DNA of 64,000 bases from Manduca sexta (taxonomy: Eukaryota > Arthropoda > Insecta > Lepidoptera > Sphingidae), in NCBI RefSeq assembly GCF_014839805.1, contig NC_051141.1:11044777-11108776 (forward strand), read 5' to 3'. Shown one piece after another: positions 13,703-26,500 of the stretch. Each line of letters begins with the position of its first letter. Position 1 is the first letter of the stretch. The position numbers were made by a program, and so were the translations under genes. The notes below the pieces were generated by a model. The model did not search any database, had not been told where the DNA came from, and saw only the letters and a program-made list of their open reading frames with translations.

Positions 13703-15971
13703 TTAATGTAAAATAAACCTGTACTTTAAATGTTCTCGGCCTACGATGTGCAGAGTGCACAGTTGAAGAAAAAAAGATTATACATCACATCAAAATGTAT
13801 AATAATAATTTATCATCCTGTTCGTGTCCCGCTCTCTTGGGGAGGTTTTAATGTATGTTCCAGACTTTGTTTCGTTTTCAATACGACCTGTCTTACCGAC
13901 AATACCATTCTGTGAAGTATTTAATCTAAGTAACCAACTAAAATCTCGAAAAAAAAAGACGCATGCGAAGAGGACCGCTTTGTTCTTGCTCTGTCGCAAC
14001 ATTCCTATTTAAGAAGACTAAGGAAGCGAGATGGTGTTTATGAATAAATAGAAAACATACTATGAAATATTTTAAAAATTCCCTAATGTTTAAATATAAT
14101 TTCTAAAGTTAGGTCCAAATTGGTTTTAACCTGGGTTATATATGGCTGCTGTTTCATTCAGTATACCCTTACAGCTACTACCCCGATCAGATATAAGCGT
14201 TACGGGGTGTTCACATGCTAACGCGTGTTTAATGTTAGTCATCTGAAAGGGGTCTAATTCAGTTGAATAAGTACACGGATTTTATTTCCATGTATTTTTT
14301 TTTTGCATTACCTAACAGAATACCTACGTCCTTTTTCATATTTTCCAGTGTCCGGGTAGACTGCGGATCCCCGGTGGAAATATTGTGTAGCACTCTATTG
14401 AGCTTTCATACGTTATTATTGTTGCGACAATATTACGCTACGTATACTTTGCCACTAGGTCAACACCATATATGTACTGGTAAGTAAATGATTTTCAATA
14501 AGATTGAATTTATTTGCTATACTAGCTGTGTCTTTAATTTAAAAAAAATATTTAAGATTTGTATTAAATAGTTTGTAACGAGCATATTCTGCAAGATTAT
14601 ATAAAATCGTTTCAACGAAGCAGTGAAAAACAGTCATATTCACATTCAACATTTATTTGACATTTAACATCAATGGTTTAACTTTACACATTTGCCATAA
14701 TTCATTGTTGGCGTGGCGGGCAAAATGCAACTGACTAGCTTTAAAATAGCAGTGGTGCACGTCGCCTCACTCTCTGGCATTATGTGGCTGCCGCAAATAG
14801 GAAATGGTTAAAAAGACGCTGTGTTATACAATGAATGATCTAAATAATTAAATCATAATAATAAATAGTTTTAGGAAAGCGAATAACATGAAAATGCAAC
14901 ATCGTCCATTACAATTCAATGAAGTATCTTAATAGTAGGTATAACAAATCTCTATTAACAACAAAATAAGCATAACAACGGTTTTCCGCTTTGTTTCCTA
15001 TTGTAATGCACCACATGGCATACCGTGATCAGTCAGTTACTTAATGCCCGTATGTTGAGGGATAGATAATATTATATTACCTCTAAAATAATCCGATAAT
15101 ATATTTTCTACTGACTGTTTTATATACATTTAATTATAAGCAACTAAGTTGGATATAGATTTTACAGTAACGTCAATATCTGAAAAAATCACATAACGAT
15201 AGAAATCTATATTCGAGAGTATAACCTTTTATAACTATGGAAATGTTTATCGCACAATACAATAAACTCGTTTAACGATAATATTTTAAAATTAATTTAT
15301 TATGTGAGTCACAATTACACTTGAATGACAACAACTACTATTCTAACATTTAACATCATTTTTTTTTGTGGCTCAACATTTTGTAACATTTGATGAATAT
15401 TTGTATTTATGCTTAAAGTGGTACACGCGTACTGTTTAGTGTAATTTTAATAAATGTCTTTTAAATCGTGATAGTGATTAACAATGCGACTACATATACA
15501 TTAATAAGTTATATATACGGATATTGCGTTAGTTTGACTAAAATATAGTTTTTCCATAAATGTCCATGATCACTAGCAGCCATTCGTCGTAATGAGGGAC
15601 CAAAACACTTATATCTATAGAACATAACATTATTTTTATAGTTGCACTAAATTAAAATTAATTACAAAACAATGTACAAAAGAACATACAACAGTGTCCG
15701 CATCGACACATTCACTCGTGCTTTCACAATAATAATTGTAAAAAATAATAAACGAAATTAATATCACAGCAAAGAAACTTTTAAGCATTGTCAGGCACAC
15801 GCGGCGCATGTCTCTGGCGCGCGTTGTGTGCCTATCTCACCCGGTCACGCAGGGGTCCAGCTCTAGGTAGAAATCCATGCCAGGCGTCGGTCGGCGGCGT
15901 CGCGATTGGTTCCTCGATCTCATGCGATCCAATGTCCCATACGACGGCACCGGCCGCCGCGAGTCCCACCC
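13703..15971. other. intergenic and 3' flank of the LRR-like gene
   Basis: No gene or clear transposon seen. The part next to 15971 is presumably 3' UTR of the minus-strand gene. Confidence 0.55.
15296..15301 (-). terminator. candidate poly(A) signal for the LRR-like gene
   Basis: AATAAA on the minus strand, 671 nt past the stop codon. It is the first canonical hexamer I found downstream. In AT-rich DNA this is weak evidence. Confidence 0.3.
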
Positions 15972-17553
15972 TCAACCGTGCCGTAACGATGTCCCTTCTC
16001 CAGCATCGGCGTTGGTGGGTTTCTCTGGAAGAGGTCGGTTCATCATCTTTCCCGACGAATTTGTTGATGTCGAGTTGTAAGATTTTAATGTCGACGTCGA
16101 CAAGGGGCTGCCTACTGTGCTACTATTTGCCCTGTGTGAGGGGCTAGATTCATTGCTCGAGTTCATTTTTTCGCGCACAGCGCGTAGGTACGGCCCGCGT
16201 GGTACTGCTTGCTCAGCTATTACATCGGGAATGGCGCCCAGCAGGTTTTTCTTTTCTTTATCAATGTGTGTTATTTCGGCATATAAATGGATTGCCATAT
16301 CTAATGGCTCAAAGTACTCATGGGCTAAGGCCGTTTGTCGGTTATAAGGGGATAATGGCATCAGTTTATCTAAGGACGGTGCTCTTGTTCCAACACTAAC
16401 CATTTTCTTATTATTTCGTCCAACACGTGGCATTGTGTTCTGGTATGGAAGTTCATAAATGTTCTCTTCGACGTTCATATTTGGTGTATTTGCAGGACAT
16501 ATACCAAGTTCTTCCATTTTTGCAATTTCATAAAGGTGTTCGATCATTTCTCGTGCTTCCATGTAATTATCGGGAACCTCCAATCTTTGTTTAAGGTTTT
16601 CTAGTAGTTCTTTAGTCAATTCCTCGGGTAACGTTTGAGTAGTTTTATCAAATAATTGAATGGGAACTTCCTGTAAAGAGGTTTCTTGTACAATTTCCTG
16701 GACCCGAGGCTCATTAAGGCGATGTCTTTCCGAGTACTCATTAACCGAAAGTTGAGATATTGATCGTGCGTTGTCTAAACCGTTTCCTCTGCCACATGTA
16801 CAGAGTCTATCGCAGAAGGAACCACATGACGAATTAGAGGACAGTAGTATGTTTTTTATATTCAAGCAGTAGCCTTCGCGTCGTAAACATTTTATAAAAG
16901 TGATTAACATGGCAATTATGACGCATCCAAGGATCGTTACAATGACAATGCCAATAACTTTCTTATCTCTTTCACGCAATATAGGTTCTTCTTTGTTTTT
17001 GTGGGGGAATCTTGGATTTTTTATTTCCCGTGTCTGTTCCACTTTTTGTAAAGCTTCGCATTGTACTTCGTTAGGATTACAAACTCCATTAATGAATTTA
17101 GAAATTTTCATATTTTGTTCAGGTTCGTTAAAACAACGTGCAAAGAATTCATCAACCGTGCAGTAACTTTCTGTCGTGTAGAGTTCACCAGAGGCTGCAC
17201 CAAGAGCGCGACCCAACCACTCAGTAATATTGCAGTGACAATTTTGTCCATAGTAATTATTATTATAGGTGATCTTTTTTGCAGCATTTGCAGCGACTTG
17301 TCCTATAAATCCAAGACTGTTGGGGTGCATCGTTTCGATTTCATTTTCATTAAATATAAATTCATGTACGTGTAACACGTCGGGGGTGAGAATAGCGTTT
17401 GGAACGAGCTCGTCGAACGAATTCCGTTCTAATCGTAGTTTATTCCAAGATAAAAACTCGAATCCTTTTTCCATAAATTTGTGAAAAGTGCAGTTAATGA
17501 TTTCAACTGCTACGACGGTTGTGTTTATCGCTCCTGAGTCAATATTGTCAAAA
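15972..17553 (-). CDS. LRR-like membrane protein, last exon: cap, membrane segment, cytoplasmic tail
   Basis: The exon is 1582 nt from acceptor tatttcag to a TGA at 15972-15974. It reads SFDNIDSGAINTTVVAVEII and further repeats, then the Cys cap (CHCNITEWL, YCTVDEFFARCF, GVCNPNEVQC). The membrane segment is VIGIVIVTILGCVIIAMLI (about 16895-16957), followed by basic KCLRREGYC. The tail has a Cys cluster (CGSFCDRLCTCGRG), a helical acidic part (ELLENLKQRLEVPDNYMEAR), Tyr motifs (YELPYQ, YFEPL) and a Ser/Thr-rich end. Near the C-terminus RPLPEKP resembles an SH3-binding motif. I see no enzyme domain. Confidence 0.95.
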
Positions 17554-20500
17554 CTGAAATAAAAAAGAAGACAATTATGAGTTAATAATTTGATTTCCAA
17601 ATAGATGAATAAGTTAACATTCTTTATTTATTCTGATTAAAATTTAAGTGAAAGTATGGGGAGAATAATTTTAAGATAATATATAAATTATTTGGTATAC
17701 AAGTAGCAAGTTAACTTTTTGGTTAATTTTATATGTAAAATGTTTAAATTGTTTTCTAATTGGATTTTTACACTGAAACACCTTGAGGGATTTTTTTTCG
17801 TATTAATTAGATTTCAAACTACACAGGTTCTAAAAAATAAATATCTTTCTAACCTGTTGTTCGAGAAGTTTAGACTAACGACAGCTGATTGTATCGCTTT
17901 AGAACTCAGTTGTTGTATCTTGCAGCCGATGAAATTTAAATTGTGTATTAATGACTTCGGCGCGAATGCCTCTTCCTCTATTAGGTGAAAAGCGCAATTT
18001 ACAGCCATAACGATGTTATATGTATTCGCAGTGAAGGCTCCTGAGCGTATTCCATGAACGTCTACAGATTCCAAGTAAACTCGGGCTGCTGAAGATCCAA
18101 AACTTTGAGCTGGTAACTCGGGAATAGTTGTGTTCACCAGTTCAACCTAAAATCAAAACACACAATGTTATTTGAAAGTAGACAACGCTAACCAATAAAC
18201 ATTCGCCATTGCCAAGTGCAGTCCGGTTGTCATAAAATCGCGGGGCATTTTACGTATAAAAACCATACTGACCGACATGCCAGGCCCATGTTGACCAACA
18301 TTGGCAGCAGTAGGATCCAGTGCAAACGACCCTTTGCCTAGCACCAGCTTTCTGACATTGATCACGCTTATGGAAAGGAGCCACGAGAACACCTCGCCCT
18401 CGAGGAACACGAAGTCACAATTCTTTATCGTTACCGATAGCGGACCTGAAAACAATCAACAAACATGGTCAGACAGTTTTCACTGCATCGAGAAACACCA
18501 GTTCCTACAATTCAGAGTAGTTCAATCTCTTTGGAACAATGACCCCATTATCGATGGTGGGTGATTCATTCTACTCAAAAAATTAAAACGTGATCTCGAA
18601 CAAATACAATTAAACGAAGCGATTTTTTAGTTTAAATTAATTGTAAATTCTAAACAAATACTGGTAGACTATCGGAAATATATTTATCCCGGCAAGTAGG
18701 TTATAAAACAAAATATTAATCGCCTTCAAAAATATGCCTAGTGTCTAATATATACAAGATTTTAAACTGGACTCTCCCGCCTTGTGAGTCATTATCCTGC
18801 TGAACGAATACCGAGTCGGAGAAATCGTGTATTTATAGAATGAGAAGCCGTGGACGCTCGTTCCCTGCAGTCCACCTATCGACTTGGTGTCCTCAATTTG
18901 AAATAAAGTCAACTAATAATGACCCTTATTGCGCATCCATTTTAACATCTGTATAAGTTTAGCACCGTCAGTGTATTGAATACATCGCAGTTCTTTGTAA
19001 TTAGCACTGATGTTACTGCATTGATGCTGCATTCAGAAATTTATTGATATGTAAGTAAAAACGGTGTAACGGTTCTTGAGTTGATTGGAAAGAGTGAGCA
19101 CTGTGGTACCGGTGACCACACTACGAGCTACGGGTTGTACGTATTTAAACGTGTCTTCTTTTATTTTCGGTACACTGGGGAGCTCTTCTTATGCTGGGGC
19201 GTTTACAATCGAGACAAGACTGCTTCGATGTCAATGAAACAGGTTCTCTGAGATCTGTGTGTATATTCACGTTCATATTTTTCCTTGTTTTGTTTATTGA
19301 TTTAATAAATAACCATATATTGTATAATTGTCAATTACGTAGTACATATACTTTAGAGGTTTTTTATAAGAAGGAATAAAATTAAGCATAGCTAATATTG
19401 CTATAGTACGGCTGCAATTCATAAATTAATAATTCGCATTGCAAAAATCACATCATGCAAAAAGGAATAATGTGCAATTTGTAATAAGATGCAACCAATA
19501 GTTTGGTGGGTATATAGATTGTGTGTATAAGCTGCATACTAAGGTGGAAATAAAAGCTAAACTAAAAACTTCATTTGGCATTAGTAGTCTATAACAATAT
19601 GTAAATATTAAAACTACCTACTTACTTATAAAATATATAATGTCAAAATAAAAAATGAATAAACGGTGTGCTGTAGCGATAATCAGGATTTATTTTAAAT
19701 TATTGTTTTAAATCGGAATTCGTAATGTTTATTTGTTATTTTTGAGGAACCGGCATTAATTTCTGTTTTGTAATGAAATATTAATATAAATGTATTACAT
19801 ACGAGTATACAATTTATGTTCACGACAATGGGTTACGATTAAAAATGTGATAAGAAATAAAACAAGTATGTATAAAGCATGTATAACGAGTATTATATAC
19901 TTAGGTCCCTACATCGTCGTCTTTACGCCCCTAACGGGTCTACCTTAGGTTCATACCTAGCGTTTACATACACGCTTCCCAACTATTCATTAATTATAAT
20001 ATATCATTGGTATGCGTCTGCAAAGTGCGGGAAGATAGTTATGGTTAATGACATATAACCATATGTATTAGCTAATTCTTATGCAGTTATGCCATGTTCT
20101 ACATCTGGCTACATAAGAAGATTAGGACAAGAAAATATATTTTAGTCCTATATATATTGGCCTACGTCTGAGCGGCCGACCTAAGCTCGAGGAAATTATG
20201 TATCCCAGATATAAATCAAGTCATCGTCGGCAAAAGCCCGAAAAATTTAACATTTCTGGAAATTATTAAGAATAGTTTACTTAAATATTACAAGTAGGTA
20301 CGGAATATGTTGTTAATTTAGTTAAGGCATCAATTTATACTTAGAAACCAGGAGTAGGTAAAATAAAAATTGAGATTACGTTTCATAATCCATATCCAAA
20401 ACAAAGTTAACTATGACATCAACTGTTTACTCTACGACTCATTTATAACGTAGATAAAGTTTTCTCGTGGTAGTCTGGTTAGTAAAATTATAAATATTGC

Positions 20501-23500
20501 AGCACTCCATATGGATAAAATTTGCACATAGATACTTTATAGGTGAGCAAAAAAAAAGCATCGCCTAAGTGGGCTAATGAGACATGACCGACGGAGAATC
20601 CAACAGAGCAAACATTTAGTAATATAACAGTAGATTTGGTTACTTAAATTTCACCTTAAGGGAATTGTAGTAATAACACGCATGCAGGCCAACGAGGCGC
20701 AGAGTTGCATGTGTTTCGGCACGAACGTCGGGGACACAGAAATAGTCTAGCGTTAGTCATCGTTTGCACCGAAACCGGCGTACTTACTCGCACATACCGC
20801 ATACAGCTTACTGACTTAAACATTTTAATTAATTCTCTGTATTGCAAAAGAAAAATACACGATAGATTTTTTCTTTCGTTATTAGAACTGTTTCCTGATA
20901 CATAGTTTCTGAGAATTGTGTGTAAATACATATTTAATTTGTTCACATTTTATTCTACATAGTAATCGGCGGAATTATTAATGTGGTTAGTTATGAATCC
21001 ATATGGAGCGGAAGATGTAGTGTACAAATAGAGATTTTACTTGTTCTGTGACGATTAATGATAAGAGACTGAGAAAGAAGACTCATAAACCTAATGTGCA
21101 TAGGATTTAGATAACTAAGCTCAAACTAAACTGCATGAACAGGAGTGTTTGGGGAAATTCGTTAAATAGATAAATCGAAAGTAATGAATGATAATCTGTA
21201 GCGTCAGTCGATCTCTATGTGATATAGGCGTTATATGCCCCTGTTAGAGGTACGGAAATACATTTTCATATCGTTTAGAATGTTATGGTGATGGTATGCA
21301 TTAAATTTGGCTCAATCTGTGACGCGCCACGCCTGCCGCGTTCTACACAAATTTATCAGTTATTCTTCTACGTAAGTTAATTATTCTCAGTTTAAGTCAA
21401 AACGAAAGTTTTGACATAATCCCACAGTACTTGAATGCCAAGGATAGTATTTTAATGCCTTTCAATCCGTATAAAATTATTTCACATGTTGCTATATGTT
21501 ATGCATCTTTGGAGCTGAAGTCAAGACACGACCATGTGTTTGCATTTACAACTCGACATTTTATGTAGCTGATTTTTTGCTAGTATTACTGGATAATGTC
21601 TTATCGTCTGGTAATAGAATGAATCGCGAATCATCGTAGACTTTTATTTTATAAATGGTAAGTCCTACAGTTAATCTCGATTGTCATCACGTTAGCTTTA
21701 CAAGTTTTGTGTATAGGTACATAAGTTTATAAAATATGTGAGGTAAGTCATACACGAATTTACTATAGGTAAGTGTATAATATGTTGAATATTGACATCG
21801 TTGCACATGAAACGTCCCAACATAGTACACATTGATAAACGAGACGACGATAATTACTTAGTTAACATCATTGACATTATTGATTCTAATGATAATAGTA
21901 TATCTAGGTTGTAAGATGGCCGTAGTCCTGGCTTTGGTTCTTTGATGAACCTTAAATATGCGTTATTTTCGATTTCAAAAAACATACGTAACATTTCGGG
22001 AATAGGAATTTCTGCAAGATATTTCCGAGACGTAGGTATGCAACGACCTTATTTACAACTACGATTGTGCGGCGTCAGTAAAATGATTGTACATTACGTG
22101 AATAATGTGAGTATTTTTAGTTTTCAGAAAACTAGTAAATAACTTCACACTTTTTATAGATGACCCGATTTTTTTATGACAACATCAACATTTTCCTGTA
22201 GTCTATTTTTGTTACTGGATATGAAACAAACAATGGAGTTTTGTATAAAGTAAGTCGCGTATGTCTAAAAAATATCCTAAAGAAAGAATCCTTTTGCGGG
22301 GCATTTAGATTGAATCAAATTGCTTTAGATCTAATAGAAACACTTTTCCCAAACGTTTCTAAATTTAAGACTCGGCATGAATATTCAATGAAATTAAACA
22401 CAAAACATGAAAATTAAAATATACAGGCATAAAGAAAATAAATAACAGAAATTAATATAAAATATAAAAAGTACATACTACAAGGCTCATAAAATCGAAT
22501 TAAAGCTTTGCTTACCCATTTTCTTTTTGCCTTTTGGTAGGTTTATGCCTGAGGGATAAGAAAAAATATATTCAGGAATTGCAATGAATTTTGTTAGGAC
22601 CGGCGGATAAAAACGTAAAAATTCACGACACGATATCGCAACGTCGTATTTAATTCAAATACGATTTTCCGTATAAATGAAGTGTTACGCACCACGTGTA
22701 TGAAGAAAGTATTTACCCGACAAGCATCGTGATAAATAGAATATTTTCAGTTATTGCGTTTAGTAGACACACAGTCACAGTCAACTTCAAGCATTTAATT
22801 GCCGCATGTGAGTTTAACATTTCCTTTTCTATGCACATGACATGTGGATTATTTTGATACTGGTGTATTTTGAAGGCCCGCAAGCGCTTCCTGTATGTTT
22901 GGCTCACGTTGTCACTCCCGCTGAGCTGACCGCTTTCTGTTTATATGGGTAATAAGTTTGATTATTCGCCAGAGAACAGATCCTTTGTGTACTTTACTGA
23001 ATCATGCTAGTGTATATCGAAATTCAGAATATGGCTAGCTCGTTTGGTTATTCAGTTGTATAAAGAAATACCTACTTCCTTTATACGGTATCCAAAGCAT
23101 TAGGAACGAATATAAACTATCTAAAGAGAACGGGTGTGCAGTGTCATGGGTGTCGGGCGGGGGCTGCAAGGGGTGCACGTGCATCCCCCAGTCAGCAACG
23201 AATAACAATAAAAATAACTGAATGACTATGGGAACTATCGATCACAGAGGTTTTATTATGGTTTAGCATATGCAAATAATCGCGCGATTTTTATTTGAAA
23301 AATTTATAAATTTTATAATATTATCTAGTACCTACTTATGCAGCTGCACCTCTCTAAAAGAAATCTTGGCGGCGCCCATGTACAGTGCTAAAGAATGGTA
23401 ACACCATTTATTAGTTGTAATTCGAATTTAAGAATACATGCATCCGTTATTTTTTTAAATAGTCGACACTAATAATAAACGAATTTCATCAACCTTGTCA

Positions 23501-26500
23501 ATAAAATGATAAAGGGCGGTTATTTTCACTAAGGATTTTTCTTATTTAAAGCGGCGCGGCGTTCGTCCGCCGAAGGTGTTGATGAGCAGTTTATCGCATC
23601 ATTGTCTCTCTTACCAACCTTCTAATTGTCTACACATACATGAAAACACGCTTTGAAATTTGGCTACTGTTCTGAGTTCGTTGAACGGTAATATAGCAAT
23701 CGCAAAATAAAACACATGAAGTGTAGGCGGGGCGCCGCAAAATTGTTTGCTGTAGCTACAGTGAAATATAGAATGACGCGGCAGACACTCCTTAATGTGG
23801 CGCATATTCTTACTGTTCAATCAGAGAAATTAACAGCGCTTCGCAGAGGACTTGTTAATGTTTGATCATTACTAACAGCTGTTATAATTTTGTAAACACT
23901 GGTCTCAACAGTATTGCATATTCTACAGCGTTAGCCCATGTGGATTCATATGTTATACCTGTGAGTTAAGAGTAATTAATTATAATTCTAGTGATAGACG
24001 GATGCCAACTGTTACATATTAGATTTGGCAATTCGCACATTTAAATAGATAGATACACATTCCTCGTGTTTGTTAACTCAAAAAGGTGTATTTTTACTAT
24101 ACGGCAATTCACAAAACAGTCACGAGAGATGTAAATTAATTTAATTAGTTCGCTTTGATTGGGTATATTCATTGTTGCGCTGTGTTCATGGCAGTTGTAC
24201 AATGTATTTGAAGCGGGCAGCGAGTTTTTTTCTATTTTTTGTTAGTCTGATACGAGGCTTGCGTCATGGTCGTCACAGCTTCTGTCCATATGTCGAGACC
24301 CGAGACGAGTTCATATGCCGCATTACGTTGCCATCACAGACTGCGTTTTGTCTGACGCGGTGTGTCCAACACAGGAAGCATTAATTGAGATATTTGGGTG
24401 GGTGACGCGCCTGTCTTTAATTGACAACATTTCAAAATGTAAACGTGCCTAAAACAAAAATACCGTTTCTTAATTTTTCTACTCTGAGTTCGATTATGAA
24501 TTTTTAATATTTTTTTAATACTTAATTTCGGAGAAAAAAATTAAAAACCGAAAAATGTTTGATGACGTCACATATACGGTTGAATGAAATAGTTCCTTGG
24601 TCCACCTTATTATTTATTTTAAAAAACTAAGACACCGTCATTTGTCAATGTCAAATGTCAATATTACAATAGATACGTCACAACTGTCACTTTCAACGAG
24701 AGAGACAGAAACAAAAAAACTGTCACTTCATTTTTGTTTTACTGCAAAGCAAAGGTCATTGCGTTTTAAGCCGTATATGTGACGTCATTTGGAGCTTACG
24801 TCGTTTTAGAATAAAACAAAATTCAAAGTGAAAATCATGAATGAAAATATCTGCATTTCGGAAAAAAAGAAAAAATATGGGTCTCATCATTTTAGATCTA
24901 GTTTCATAAAATATAAACATTTTGGTATGTTGAAAAAATGAAATGTTGTTCAATTTTTTACTCGATAAGTTTTTATCCAAAAATTTCATCCGTGATTTAA
25001 CTTCATTGTACACGTAAAACATTTAGGTGCAACTAACTATATTTTCTAGATTGATAGTAATGTTTCATGATGCCTTAAGCTAGAAGTAAATGTATATTCC
25101 CAGTTTTTTCAATGCCAATCTAATAAAGGCAGTTATTATTATGAATATTACTTTTTCCCAATGTTTATAAAATACATGTAGTGTTATTGTATGTTGGTTG
25201 TTAGTATCACAAGCGTCGGCACCCCTATCTGTTTCAGAACTTAATTAGAGCAATGCGGGTTAGAGACTCGCGTCACACTGGCATTGTTTGCAGGCTTGCG
25301 GCCGTGCATTTGCACATTCAAGCGAGCTGATTATTTGTTACTGTCCAAAATTAATTATGTTATCTGCTTGCAACTATCCTGTATGATTCGTACACTTACA
25401 CGTAAAACGTAATAAATTTTCTGAGAATGTTTGCGACGCTTTAATTGCATGATGAAACCGATACAATGGACTGTAATCTCTTTGATATCGACGATATTTC
25501 AATCATATATATGAAAAGGAATCGATACTTGCTTCATAATATTTCTCCTCGTTATTCACGAGTAATAGAACCAGCCATCGTGAACTTTTGAGCAACTCGT
25601 TTTCTATTCAATAATAATTTGTTTATCATTATTGTTAATTTTATTTTATACTAGTTAGTAGTTGACCCGACAGACGTTGTCTTTCTTAACTATGACTTTA
25701 CAGCGCATATTTTGTCAATCGCTGACAGTTCCGTCAAACAATTTACTGTTATAAAAAATTAATGATGTTGTTAAGGTTTTTTTAATTTTCTAATGTTTCT
25801 TAATATTTTCTTTCATAAAAAGCTTCTCCTGACCATAACTGAAACAAAAAAAGAATTGGCAAATTGTTCCATCCGTTCACGCGTGATGTGATGACCAAGG
25901 AAAATAGAGATTCAGTTTTGTAAATATACTGATTAGGTTCTTATTGAGTTATTTCTGCCTGTTACCGGATTTTTACTTTTTAAAGTTGCTTCCGCTTTGG
26001 GAGATCAATTCGTAATGGAATGCAAGGATTTTGTAGGGCAAAAAATCATTGCCTGAACGGCAAATCGAATCGCAATACCTTATGATACACGTCACCAGTA
26101 GTTGTCATTAGACCAATTAAAAGACTTAATAAAATTAAATGTCATTATTTTGCGCCGTGAATAAAATCCATTGGCGTAGTTTGAAATTTAAATTTTGTAA
26201 GTTGAGCGGTGAAGCTGCTTAGAAAACACGTAAGTAAGTTAGTAATGAAACCAGTTCTAAGTTTACATCCTGTGTGTTGTGCGTAATAAATTCACAGTAT
26301 ACAGACGTGCCGCTTAATCGCTAGCCCTCGTCTTTAGTTTTCAAATATTGTTACCAACAAGTGCAATCAATACGTTTTGTGTTTTATAACCACCGACCAT
26401 GAAAACACATAAATCGAATCGTTGTGTGTGTGTGTTTGGCTGACTTTCAAGGAACCATATGAGTTCTGGAGCCGGTTATTTTTTTTTATTGAGCTAAGGC

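Noticed and set aside
15788..16399. Several plus-strand frames of 60-119 residues
   Set aside because: They are opposite-strand shadows of the long last exon of the LRR-like gene.
16900..17484. Plus-strand frames of 71-104 residues
   Set aside because: Antisense to the same coding exon, with no splice or start context of their own.
26421..26440. (tg)n run as a regulatory microsatellite
   Set aside because: Too short and without context to claim function.
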